From the NCBI GenBank assembly GCA_041656735.1, contig JBBACY010000008.1, positions 27,679-91,678 on the forward strand: a stretch of 64,000 bases of DNA, read 5' to 3'. The position numbers were made by a program, and so were the translations under genes. This document shows positions 26,672 through 35,286 of the stretch, in pieces. The number at the start of each line of letters is the position of its first letter. Position 1 is the stretch's first letter. This stretch comes from Perlabentimonas sp041656735 (GTDB lineage Bacteria > Bacteroidota > Bacteroidia > Bacteroidales > Tenuifilaceae). The notes under the pieces are model-generated. The model searched no databases and was not told where the DNA came from. It saw only the letters and a list, made by a program, of their open reading frames with translations.

Positions 26672-27913
26672 GTGGATATATTTGATAAACTTAGACAAGG
26701 TATGGGGCCCATTGGTCAGTATCATAAAGAAGGGCATGGCTACTTTGCGTTTCCAAAACTAGAAGGCGAAATTAAACCGTGGATGACCTTTAGAGGTAAA
26801 GAGGTTTTAACCTGGAGTTTAAATAATTACCTCGGTTTGGCAAATCACCCTGAAGTGCGTAAGGCCGATGCCGAAGGGGCTGCTAAGTATGGTATGGCCT
26901 ATCCAATGGGGGCACGAATGATGAGTGGGCAAACCAAACTCCACGAGGAACTTGAAGTAAAGCTTGCCGCTTTTGTTGGTAAACCAGCAGCATACTTATT
27001 AAACTATGGTTACCAGGGGATGGTTTCGATTATTGATTCGTTGGTATCGCGTAATGATGTGGTGGTTTACGATTCGGAGTCGCATGCTTGTATTATTGAT
27101 GGGCTAAGGTTATTTCCCGGCAAACGCTTTGTATACGCACATAATGATATGGATAACCTGCGTAAGCAACTTACGCACGCAACTCGCCTTGCCGAAAAAA
27201 CAGGAGGAGGAATACTTGTAATTACCGAAGGCGTTTTTGGAATGGCTGGCGACTTAGGTAATTTGAAGGATATAGTTGCTTTTAAAAAGGAGTTTAGCTT
27301 CCGATTGCTAGTTGATGATGCGCATGGCTTTGGCACAATGGGTAAAACAGGATCTGGAGTACCAGAGCATTTCGGAGTTCAAGATGAGGTGGATCTTCAT
27401 TTTGCAACATTCGCGAAGAGCGGTGCGGGCATTGGTGCTTTTGTGGCGGCCGACGAGGATATTATTAGGTATTTAGCTTATAATTTACGTTCGCAGATAT
27501 TCGCAAAATCACTACCCATGCCTATGGTTGTTGGTGCTTTAAAACGACTAGAGGTAATGCAATCGCAACCCGAGCTAAAGGAGAACCTTTGGAAAATTGT
27601 GGATGCTTTACAGAGCGGACTTAAGAAGGTTGGTTTGGATATTGGAGTAACCGAGTCGCCTGTTACACCAGTTTATATGAAGGGTAATGTGCCCGAAGCC
27701 ACCAATATGGTTTTTGATTTGCGTGAGAACTACAATATTTTCTGTTCAATTGTGGTTTACCCAGTTGTTCCAAAGGGACAAATGCTATTACGCCTTATAC
27801 CAACCGCTGTTCACACCCTCGAGGATGTTGAAATTACGATTAAAGCTTTTGCTGAGTGTGCGCAGAAGTTGAAGGATGGGAAGTATTACGCCGAAAAAAT
27901 GTCGCAGATATAG
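26672..27913 (+). CDS. Alpha-oxoamine synthase (serine palmitoyltransferase / cysteate acyltransferase-like)
   Basis: A PLP enzyme that condenses an amino acid with an acyl-CoA; in Bacteroidota such enzymes start sphingolipid or sulfonolipid synthesis. It has 413 residues. Seen are the N-terminal NNYLGLANHPEV, GMAYPMGARMMSGQ, DSESHACIIDG (His stacking on PLP), TEGVFGMAGD, LLVDDAHGFGTMGKTGSG and the Schiff-base Lys in TFAKSGAGIGAF. Amino-acid specificity (serine or cysteate) cannot be read from sequence. The start is GTG. Its last 155 bases are duplicated at 37278-37432. Confidence 0.88.
   Translation: MDIFDKLRQGMGPIGQYHKEGHGYFAFPKLEGEIKPWMTFRGKEVLTWSLNNYLGLANHPEVRKADAEGAAKYGMAYPMGARMMSGQTKLHEELEVKLAAFVGKPAAYLLNYGYQGMVSIIDSLVSRNDVVVYDSESHACIIDGLRLFPGKRFVYAHNDMDNLRKQLTHATRLAEKTGGGILVITEGVFGMAGDLGNLKDIVAFKKEFSFRLLVDDAHGFGTMGKTGSGVPEHFGVQDEVDLHFATFAKSGAGIGAFVAADEDIIRYLAYNLRSQIFAKSLPMPMVVGALKRLEVMQSQPELKENLWKIVDALQSGLKKVGLDIGVTESPVTPVYMKGNVPEATNMVFDLRENYNIFCSIVVYPVVPKGQMLLRLIPTAVHTLEDVEITIKAFAECAQKLKDGKYYAEKMSQI
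27759..27913 (+). repeat. Direct repeat, copy A (3' end of the alpha-oxoamine synthase gene)
   Basis: By eye, these 155 bases match 37278-37432 without gaps at about 139 positions, roughly 90%. The last 130 bases differ at only nine positions. Copy A is the functional gene end. The offset between copies is exactly 9519 bases. Confidence 0.93.
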
Positions 27914-28102
27914 AGTTGTAAAATGATTTTGTTTAGTTAATAAGATGTAATTTACTAGCCAATTATAACTGCCATTTCTACTTACGTTTGGCTTCGTTCA
28001 TTATATTTAATCAGGCTAACGGTAAGACTGAGTTACCTGCCTTGAGCGAAGGTGATTTAGAAGTATTGACTTGTTAATATACTAATGATACATATAAAGA
28101 GG
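27914..28102 (+). other. Intergenic segment found after copy A but missing after copy B
   Basis: In copy B the sequence after the stop runs almost directly into ACTATTAATACATACAAAGA (37443). In copy A the matching ACTAATGATACATATAAAGA is at 28081. The intervening 160 or so bases are therefore an insertion in A or a deletion in B. No ORF with coding character is visible; an imperfect inverted repeat pairs 27981-27992 with 28014-28026. The remainder up to 28267 also holds no gene. Confidence 0.5.
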
Positions 28103-28124
28103 AGGCTGTCTTTTTAGACAGCCT
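28103..28124 (+). terminator. Intrinsic terminator after the alpha-oxoamine synthase unit
   Basis: Perfect 8-bp stem AGGCTGTC / GACAGCCT with a T-rich loop, followed by TTATTGTGTT. Confidence 0.75.
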
Positions 28125-28267
28125 TTATTGTGTTAAGTTCCAACCTCATTTGGATAATTTATTACCATTTAGGCGTAAGCATAAATTTTATCAACTTAAC
28201 AATTTAAGGGTTCTGTTGTTAACACATTTTAAATAACAGGATTTGTTTTACCCTTAAATTACTAGGT

Positions 28268-29266
28268 ATGATTCGTGTTTGGCTTAAAGCGCTTAGGGTT
28301 ATCCCAAAAGTTTCAAAACAAGAATGGGATAGTTACGATATCGTTTCAAGGTGGCTTATTTCAACCCGTGCCGCCGTTTTTATTATGACTGGACTTGCCG
28401 CAGCCATTGGTGGTTTGCTGGCATATCGATCGGGGAGTTTTTCTTGGCCCATCTTTTTACTCACATTCTTCGGCTTAATCTTTGCCCATGCCACCAATAA
28501 TCTATTAAACGATTATGTTGACTTTACAAAGGGTGTTGATAAGGATAATTATTTTCGTGCTCTCTACGGCCCACACCCACTCGAAAATGGTTTTCTCACC
28601 AAGAATCGTTTTATAACCTATATTGTTGTAACCGGGTTACTTGCTTTAGTGGCAGGGCTTGCCATTACCTATTTGGTTGGTTTGCAAACACTGTGGCTGC
28701 TTGTTCCTGGACTTTTTTTCTTGCTTTTTTACACCTGGCCACTAAAATACTATGGACTGGGCGAAATTTCGGTAGTTCTTGTTTGGGGGCCATTAATGAT
28801 TGGCGGAAGCTATTTTGTTGTATCGGGTGGAGAATGGAGTAACTGGGTGGCATTGGTTAGCCTAGTGTATGCCTTTGGTCCAACAACGGTGCTGTTGGGC
28901 AAGCACGCCGATAAACTAGAGGCCGATAAGGCTAAAAACATCCATACTATTCCGGTTTTAATTGGCCAAAAAGCTTCGCGCTACTCAATCATTGTACTTT
29001 GGGTAATTCAGTATGCCTTAGTAGCCTTTTTTGTTATAACGGGTCAGCTGGGGCCAGCAGTACTATTGGTTTTACTATCAATACCAAAGTTTATTCAAAT
29101 GACCAAGGTTATGCTCCAAAAACGACCAGAAGTGCAACCTGAGGGCAAAGAGGGGATAGGCTGGCCATTGTATTTGGTTAGTAGAGCATTCGTGTTTAAC
29201 CGATCGTTTGGAATGCTGTTCCTGTTGGGTTTAATTGCCGATGTTATTATTCTGAAATTTTTCTAG
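28268..29266 (+). CDS. UbiA-family membrane prenyltransferase
   Basis: A membrane enzyme of 332 residues that transfers a polyprenyl chain to an aromatic or other acceptor. The first Asp-rich motif is NNLLNDYVDFTKG and the second is LGKHADKLEADKAKNIHTIPV. About eight transmembrane helices surround them. It resembles MenA-like enzymes but the acceptor cannot be told. It lies between the alpha-oxoamine synthase and the mevalonate operon, on the same strand, 124 bp before the latter. The location next to isoprenoid genes suggests it uses their products. Confidence 0.82.
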   Translation: MIRVWLKALRVIPKVSKQEWDSYDIVSRWLISTRAAVFIMTGLAAAIGGLLAYRSGSFSWPIFLLTFFGLIFAHATNNLLNDYVDFTKGVDKDNYFRALYGPHPLENGFLTKNRFITYIVVTGLLALVAGLAITYLVGLQTLWLLVPGLFFLLFYTWPLKYYGLGEISVVLVWGPLMIGGSYFVVSGGEWSNWVALVSLVYAFGPTTVLLGKHADKLEADKAKNIHTIPVLIGQKASRYSIIVLWVIQYALVAFFVITGQLGPAVLLVLLSIPKFIQMTKVMLQKRPEVQPEGKEGIGWPLYLVSRAFVFNRSFGMLFLLGLIADVIILKFF

Positions 29267-29390
29267 TGATAATTCAACCGCTTAAGTTATAACTGACGTA
29301 TAGTGTGAAGCTCATTGCCTTTATAAATACAAAAACGGTTTATTGTTTATGTATATAGAGGTTTTTTAGTGCCCTTTAATATTCTTATTT

Positions 29391-30986
29391 ATGATAAACG
29401 CAGCCACAACAGTAATCAAAACCAACATAAAAAGGAGGTCTGACTCATTTGTTGAGAACTATAAGGAAACTCAGATAATTATGGAAGAGTTTAAAACAGC
29501 AACATCTGCAGTTCTCAACAGAAACAACGATAGCTATGTGGTTAAGCACAGGGCAAAGGGTAAGATGACTGCCCGCGAGCGTGTTGATAGTTTAATTGAT
29601 AAGAATACTACATTTTTCGAATTCTCAACCTTAGCTGCAAATGGACTTTACGATAATAAATTTCATAGTGCCGGAATTATTACTGGCATTGGTGTAATTC
29701 AGGGTATTGAGTCCATTATTATTGCAAACGACCCAACAGTAAAAGGAGGAACCTACGTAAAAGAAACGATTAAGAAACATCTTAGGGCTCAGGAGGTTGC
29801 ACTTAATAACCATTTACCCTGTGTTTATATTGTTGAGTCGGGTGGAATATTTCTACCCGAACAGGCTAATGTTTTTGCTGATCATGACCACTTTGGCAAA
29901 ATATTTTACAACCAATCCAAGTTATCTGCTGCGGGTATTCCTCAAATTGCAATGGTTATGGGTTCTTGTACTGCTGGTGGTGCGTACATTCCTGCCATGA
30001 GCGACGAATCGATAATTGTTGATAAGCAAGGAACCATATTCCTTGCGGGGCCACCGCTTGTTAAAGCCGCTATTGGAGAAGAAGTAACTGCCGAGGATCT
30101 CGGCGGAGCCTATGTGCATACCCACATTTCGGGTGTAGCCGATCATTTTGCAAAAACAGAGGCTGATGCCATTCAAACGTGCCGAAATATTTTTGAGTAC
30201 CTCCCAAAGCCTCGCAAGCATAGTAACAAATCCGAAAGTTTTGAGAAGCCACTATACTCTATGGATGAGCTTTATGGGGTAATACACTCTCAAACTTCTC
30301 GCTGGATAGACCCATACGAAATTATTGCTCGGGTTGTTGATGGTAGTAAATTTCAGGAGTTTAAACCCAGCTATGGAAAAACCATAGTTACAGGCTTTGC
30401 TAAAATTATGGGGCAAACCATTGGGGTTATTGCCAATAACGGTGTGCTTTTTTCCGAGTCGGCGCTTAAGGCTACGCATTTTATTGAGATGTGTAGTATT
30501 CGAAAAATACCACTCGTTTTTTTGCATAATATAACGGGTTTTATGGTTGGTAAAAGTGCCGAACAAAAAGGTATTGCAAAAGACGGAGCCAAAATGGTGC
30601 ATGCGGTTGCCAATGCAAATGTTCCAAAAATCACCATCGTCTTTGGCCGCTCGCACGGTGCGGGCAACTATGCAATGGCAGGCCGTGCCTATAAACCTAC
30701 ACTACTTTTTGCATGGCCTAACTCCAAAATTTCAGTTATGGGAGGTCGTCAGGCAGCTGAGGTTCTCGGTAGCGTAAAGCAGAAAGGCGTTGAAGATATT
30801 GATGAGTTTAAAAAAGAAATCATAAAGCGTTACGAAGATGAAGCATCGGCTTACTTTGGCACTGCGCGCCTTTGGGACGATGGTATTATCGATCCTGTGG
30901 ATACACGAAAAGCAATTGCCTTGGGTTTATCTATTGCTGCTAACAAAGAAGTTCCGCATTACAAGCCCGGTATTTATAGAATGTAA
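29391..30986 (+). CDS. Methylcrotonyl-CoA carboxylase beta (carboxyltransferase) subunit
   Basis: The carboxyltransferase half of a biotin-dependent acyl-CoA carboxylase, 531 residues. The sequence VMGSCTAGGAYIPAMSDE and the C-terminal ending (GIYRM) match the methylcrotonyl-CoA carboxylase (MCC) type rather than propionyl-CoA carboxylase. It would convert 3-methylcrotonyl-CoA to 3-methylglutaconyl-CoA in leucine breakdown. The N-terminal RAKGKMTARERV and the oxyanion-hole segments (GGTYVKETIKKH, FGRSHGAGNYAMAGRAY) are intact. The biotin-carrying alpha subunit is not in the window. It is first in a tight seven-gene operon, 5 bp before the hydratase. Confidence 0.88.
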   Translation: MINAATTVIKTNIKRRSDSFVENYKETQIIMEEFKTATSAVLNRNNDSYVVKHRAKGKMTARERVDSLIDKNTTFFEFSTLAANGLYDNKFHSAGIITGIGVIQGIESIIIANDPTVKGGTYVKETIKKHLRAQEVALNNHLPCVYIVESGGIFLPEQANVFADHDHFGKIFYNQSKLSAAGIPQIAMVMGSCTAGGAYIPAMSDESIIVDKQGTIFLAGPPLVKAAIGEEVTAEDLGGAYVHTHISGVADHFAKTEADAIQTCRNIFEYLPKPRKHSNKSESFEKPLYSMDELYGVIHSQTSRWIDPYEIIARVVDGSKFQEFKPSYGKTIVTGFAKIMGQTIGVIANNGVLFSESALKATHFIEMCSIRKIPLVFLHNITGFMVGKSAEQKGIAKDGAKMVHAVANANVPKITIVFGRSHGAGNYAMAGRAYKPTLLFAWPNSKISVMGGRQAAEVLGSVKQKGVEDIDEFKKEIIKRYEDEASAYFGTARLWDDGIIDPVDTRKAIALGLSIAANKEVPHYKPGIYRM

Positions 30987-30991
30987 AAAGT

Positions 30992-31795
30992 ATGGATAGT
31001 TACAACGAGATATGCATTGATACTAAAGGTGGTGTAACCACAATTTGGCTTAATAAACCAGATTTGCATAATGCTGTAAGTATTCAGATGCTAGAAGAGT
31101 TGACCGATTGCTTTCACTCCATTGAGCAAATGGATAACGTTAGGGTCATCGTTTTAAGAGGTAAGGGTAAGTCGTTTAGTGCTGGTGCCAATCTTGTTAA
31201 TATGCTTGCAGTTAGCAAGTCAGGTTACGAGCAAAACCTTGACGATGGGTACAAGTGGACTAGTTGTTTAAGTTCAATTGCAAGTTCAAGTAAGCCAACT
31301 ATTGCCATTGCAACGGGCAACGTATTTGGCGGAGGGAATGGGCTTCTGGCAGCTGCCGATATGGTGATTGCCGATGAGAATGCAATATTTTCGTTCTCAG
31401 AGGTGAAACTAGGTCTTGCCCCCTCAACAATATTACCTTATGTGTTAACTCGTGTTAACCAGCAAAAGGCTAAGTACCTAATGCTTACAGGCAAAAGATT
31501 TAGCGCAGCCGAAGGGTACGACTATGGTCTTGTTGATTTTTTAACACCCTCCGAAAAGATTGAAGCATTATTGAACTCAATCATCGCCGATTTACGTAAA
31601 GCTTCTCCCAGCGGGATTAAGGAAATTAAACGATTGATAAGGGAACTTGGACATTGCTCTAACATTGATGAGGTAAACAACCTAACGGCCAACTCCATTG
31701 CCACTTTAAAAACATCTACAGAGGCTCAGGAGGGCATTAGCGCATTTATTGAAAAACGGAAGCCTTACTGGCTAGTTGAAAATGAAAACGAATAA
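30992..31795 (+). CDS. Methylglutaconyl-CoA hydratase-like enoyl-CoA hydratase
   Basis: A crotonase-fold enzyme of 267 residues. The oxyanion hole is formed by SFSAGANLVNML and FGGGNGLLAAADMVIA. Of the two crotonase Glu residues only the second is kept (SFSEVKLGLAPSTILPYV); the first position is Gly. The SEV-LGL-P--I-PYV signature is that of LiuC-type methylglutaconyl-CoA hydratases. It would hydrate 3-methylglutaconyl-CoA to HMG-CoA, the substrate of the reductase encoded two genes downstream. Other crotonase activities remain possible. Confidence 0.83.
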   Translation: MDSYNEICIDTKGGVTTIWLNKPDLHNAVSIQMLEELTDCFHSIEQMDNVRVIVLRGKGKSFSAGANLVNMLAVSKSGYEQNLDDGYKWTSCLSSIASSSKPTIAIATGNVFGGGNGLLAAADMVIADENAIFSFSEVKLGLAPSTILPYVLTRVNQQKAKYLMLTGKRFSAAEGYDYGLVDFLTPSEKIEALLNSIIADLRKASPSGIKEIKRLIRELGHCSNIDEVNNLTANSIATLKTSTEAQEGISAFIEKRKPYWLVENENE

Positions 31796-31816
31796 GATAA
31801 TCTGAAAGATAAGAAT

Positions 31817-32959
31817 ATGCATCATCCATTAATAAACAAACAGCATAATGACCTTCGTGAACAAGTTCGTATTTTTGCTGAAAAGGAGATAAAGCCATTG
31901 GCTCAAGGGCTCGATGAACGAAGCGAGTTTTCGGTTGAACTAACCAAAGCGATGGGTAAAATTGGACTCTTCGGAATGAACCTACCTGTGGAGTTTGGCG
32001 GTCGAAATCTCGACACCCTTTCATACATCATCGCCGTTGAGGAGTTGGCGCGGGTTGATAGTTCCCAGGCGGCTACTATGGCTGCCCATAATTCGTTGGG
32101 AATTACTCCAATTTACAAGTACGGCAATAGTGAGCAGCAAAAACGTTTGCTGCCTAGTTTAACCTCAGGCGAAGGCGTTTGGGCATTTGGTTTAACCGAG
32201 CCCAATGCTGGTTCTGATGCCCGAGCCATTGAAACTACAGCGCTTCTTAAAACCAATCAATGGGTTGTAAATGGTCAAAAGATATTTATAACCAACTCGG
32301 CATCAGAGTTATCCAAGGGAGTAACTCTATTGGCCAACACAAGCGATAAGGAGGGTCAAAAGGAATTCTCAGCCATTATTGTCGAGAGGGAGGTATCAGA
32401 ATACAAAGCAGAACCAATTCATAATAAGATGGTTTGGCGGGCTGCCGATACGGGGCTGTTAACATTTAATAATACCATTGTTCCAGAACAAAATTTGCTT
32501 GGCGAGCGTGGAAGAGGGATGCATTATATGTTGGAAACCTTAGATTCTGGTAGACTTTCAATTGCTGCAGTTGGACTTGGTTTGGCGCAAGGAGCATTCG
32601 AAATGGCGAATGCGTATGCTAAAAAAAGGCATCAGTTTGGCAAGTCACTATCGAAAATTCACGCTATTTCCGATAAGTTAGCCGAAATGGATATTAAGCT
32701 CGAATTGGCAAGAAACTACCTTTACTACAGCTGTTGGCTAAAGGATAATAACCTGCCTTTTAAAAAGCAGGCTGCCATCTCGAAACTATATACATCCGAA
32801 ATTGCTAAGCAGATAGCCGACGAAGCCGTTCAGATTTTTGGCGGTTACGGACTGTTTAAAAATAATGATATTGAGCGTTTTTACCGCGACCAGCGTATTC
32901 TGGGTATTGGAGAAGGAACTACAGAAATTTTGAAATTGGTGATTGCCAGGAGTATATAA
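31817..32959 (+). CDS. Acyl-CoA dehydrogenase (isovaleryl/short-chain type)
   Basis: A FAD enzyme of 380 residues oxidising acyl-CoA at alpha-beta. Seen are AFGLTEPNAGSDA (FAD/substrate loop), KIFITNSASELSKG, the arginine-rich YAKKRHQFGKSLSKIHAI and the C-terminal IFGGYGLFKNNDIERFYRDQRILGIGEGTTEI. A Glu stands in the GEGTTEI motif, the usual catalytic place in short- and medium-chain enzymes; isovaleryl-CoA dehydrogenases normally have another residue there and use a distant Glu. Context suggests isovaleryl-CoA, but the active-site layout fits butyryl- or 2-methylbutyryl-CoA enzymes as well. Confidence 0.88.
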   Translation: MHHPLINKQHNDLREQVRIFAEKEIKPLAQGLDERSEFSVELTKAMGKIGLFGMNLPVEFGGRNLDTLSYIIAVEELARVDSSQAATMAAHNSLGITPIYKYGNSEQQKRLLPSLTSGEGVWAFGLTEPNAGSDARAIETTALLKTNQWVVNGQKIFITNSASELSKGVTLLANTSDKEGQKEFSAIIVEREVSEYKAEPIHNKMVWRAADTGLLTFNNTIVPEQNLLGERGRGMHYMLETLDSGRLSIAAVGLGLAQGAFEMANAYAKKRHQFGKSLSKIHAISDKLAEMDIKLELARNYLYYSCWLKDNNLPFKKQAAISKLYTSEIAKQIADEAVQIFGGYGLFKNNDIERFYRDQRILGIGEGTTEILKLVIARSI

Positions 32960-33020
32960 CTTTTTCAAAGAAGAAACTCAGGCTTTCGGGGTAAAAACAT
33001 AATTTACAGAGTTGTTAACT

Positions 33021-34328
33021 ATGAGTAATTCACAATATATTAACGGATTTTCAAAGCTAAGCAACAGCGAAAAAATCTCGATTATTGTTTCGCGTACTAA
33101 CATTGCTATTGAACAGTTTAATGTGCTGAACCAATTTAAACTACAAAATACTGAAATACAGAAGCAGCTAAATGAGATTAGCGAAAACGTAGTATCCAAC
33201 TATATGCTGCCTTTTAGCATAGCTCCTAACTTTATGGTGAATGGCAAGGCTTACTTTGTGCCAATGGTTATTGAGGAAAGTTCTGTAGTTGCTGCTGCAT
33301 CGGCTGCGGCAAAATTTTGGTTCAATCGGGGTGGGTTTGTTGCCAAGGTAATTTCTACCATAAAGGTAGGGCAGGTGCATTTTAGGTGGCTGGACAATTC
33401 AAAGCAATTGAAATCAGAATTTGAAAACATTAAAGAGCGATTGATAGCAAGTTCCTCGCATTTGCTCGAGAATATGCGAAGGCGCAATGGGGGTATTGTT
33501 GATATTGAATTGATTGATTTTACCAATAAACTTGAGAACTACTACCAGGTAAGGGTTAAGTTTGAAACTGCCGATGCAATGGGAGCCAACATTATCAATT
33601 CGGTTCTTGAAGAGATGGCGCAGGCGTTAAAACAATATTTTTTTGAGCATTTTAGCGATGCTGAATCCGAATGCGACATTGTAATGGCAATTCTATCAAA
33701 CCATACCCCCGAGAGCATTGTTGAGTGCTATGTTGAGTGTGATATTGATGATTTGGCGGAAATTTCAGGCGAGCTATCGCCAATGGAATATGCTCAAAAA
33801 TTTAAGCTGGCCGTTGATATTGCAAACGTCGATATTTACAGGGCTACAACCCACAATAAAGGAATCTACAATGGGGTTGATGCCGTTGTACTGGCTACCG
33901 GAAACGATTTTCGTGCGGTTGAGGCTTGTGGTCACTCTTACGCTGCCCGAAATGGGTACTACAAAAGTTTAACAACTGTAGATATCGATAAGGGCAAATT
34001 TCGATATACGCTTCGTATTCCTATGGCACTGGGAACGGTGGGGGGATTAACCAATCTTCACCCCTTGGCAAAACTCTCGCTCGATATTTTGGGTAAGCCA
34101 TCGGCTAAAGAGCTAATGGCAATAGTTGCAGCAGCAGGACTTGCAAATACATTTTCGGCAGTTCGGGCGCTTACTACCTCCGGAATTCAGAAGGGACATA
34201 TGCGATTTCATCTAAATAATATTTTAAGTTTGCTAAACGCAACCAATGATCAGAAAGAGCGGGCAGAGGAGTACTTTAAAAACAGGAAGGTTTCGCATAA
34301 ATCTGTACAAGAATTTCTAGGAAGTTAA
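33021..34328 (+). CDS. Hydroxymethylglutaryl-CoA reductase, class II type
   Basis: Makes mevalonate from HMG-CoA, or runs backwards with NAD+. The ATG at 33021 (MSNSQYINGFSKL) is preferred to the TTG at 33012. Of 435 residues, key motifs are ENVVSNYMLPFSIAPNF, the catalytic Glu in VIEESSVVAAASAAAKFW, the Asp in LATGNDFRAVEACGHSYA, MALGTVGGLTNLHP and the His in GIQKGHMRFHL. No membrane anchor. These are class II features, as in Flavobacteriia that use the mevalonate pathway. Cofactor preference cannot be decided here. Confidence 0.95.
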   Translation: MSNSQYINGFSKLSNSEKISIIVSRTNIAIEQFNVLNQFKLQNTEIQKQLNEISENVVSNYMLPFSIAPNFMVNGKAYFVPMVIEESSVVAAASAAAKFWFNRGGFVAKVISTIKVGQVHFRWLDNSKQLKSEFENIKERLIASSSHLLENMRRRNGGIVDIELIDFTNKLENYYQVRVKFETADAMGANIINSVLEEMAQALKQYFFEHFSDAESECDIVMAILSNHTPESIVECYVECDIDDLAEISGELSPMEYAQKFKLAVDIANVDIYRATTHNKGIYNGVDAVVLATGNDFRAVEACGHSYAARNGYYKSLTTVDIDKGKFRYTLRIPMALGTVGGLTNLHPLAKLSLDILGKPSAKELMAIVAAAGLANTFSAVRALTTSGIQKGHMRFHLNNILSLLNATNDQKERAEEYFKNRKVSHKSVQEFLGS

Positions 34329-34368
34329 ATCTATTCTTTCTGTTTTGCATAACTAATAGTTTCATTCA

Positions 34369-35286
34369 ATGTACGCTAAATTCTACGCCCACGGAAAGCT
34401 TCTTATCACGGGTGAGTACTTTGTACTTGCAGGTGCCAAAGCATTTGCACTGCCCCTTAAACTTGGCCAAAGTTTGCAGGTTGCGGAGGTAGAGGGCGAT
34501 AGTAGGATTATAAAATGGCAAACCACCGTACAGGGTAGTAGCTGGTTTTCTGCGGAGTTTAAACTTGATGATTTTTCGATTATCAACACAAACAGAATAA
34601 AATCAGCAGAGTACATTCAACTTTTATTAATCTATATTAATCAAAAAAGTTTGGTCTTCAGAAACTTAAAAAGACAGTTAATACTTGCGGCTAATGTTGA
34701 TTTTCCAATGGATTGGGGCTTGGGTAGCAGCTCAACGCTAATATCAAACTTGGCAAATTGGGCGGGCATAGACCCATACAGTATGCTGTTTGCCGTTTCC
34801 AAAGGGTCGGGTTACGATATTGCTTGCGCCACCGCAAAAGGGCCAATACTATATAGTAATTTGGTTAAACCTACGGTAGAAAAGGCGTGTTTCAATCCCA
34901 GTTTCGGCGAGAACCTTTACTTTGTTTATTTGGAAAGAAAGCAGGATACAGCAATAAGCATCAATTTGGTAGGTTCTAAAATTTTTGAGCAAAAGGATGA
35001 GGCAAAAAGAATTACAGAGCTTGCCAAACTTGTGATAAACTCCAAAAGTCTTGATGAGTTTAATGGCTATTTAAATGAGCACGAGGAAATTGTGTCGAGG
35101 GCAATAGGTTTGCCAACGGTTAAGTCAGAGCTGTTTAATGATTTTACAGGAACTGTAAAATCGTTGGGTGCTTGGGGTGGCGACTTTGTTTTAGCCACTC
35201 ATCGTGGGACAGTCGATGATGTTGTTAACTACTTTAAACAAAAGGGTTACAGCGTAATACTCAAATATAATGATATTGTGCTATGA
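34369..35286 (+). CDS. GHMP-family kinase of the mevalonate pathway (probable phosphomevalonate kinase)
   Basis: A 305-residue GHMP kinase beginning KFYAHGKLLITGEYFVLAGAKAFALPL, with the ATP-binding motif DWGLGSSSTLISNLANW and the C-terminal GAWGGDFVLAT. Similar kinases sit next to diphosphomevalonate decarboxylase in Bacteroidota mevalonate clusters and, by exclusion, are taken as the phosphomevalonate kinase step. That role is inferred. Its 3' end overlaps the decarboxylase gene by four bases (ATGA). Confidence 0.8.
   Translation: MYAKFYAHGKLLITGEYFVLAGAKAFALPLKLGQSLQVAEVEGDSRIIKWQTTVQGSSWFSAEFKLDDFSIINTNRIKSAEYIQLLLIYINQKSLVFRNLKRQLILAANVDFPMDWGLGSSSTLISNLANWAGIDPYSMLFAVSKGSGYDIACATAKGPILYSNLVKPTVEKACFNPSFGENLYFVYLERKQDTAISINLVGSKIFEQKDEAKRITELAKLVINSKSLDEFNGYLNEHEEIVSRAIGLPTVKSELFNDFTGTVKSLGAWGGDFVLATHRGTVDDVVNYFKQKGYSVILKYNDIVL

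Noticed and set aside
33012..33020. TTG start for HMG-CoA reductase three codons upstream
   Set aside because: The ATG at 33021 is a better start; the extra residues have no support.
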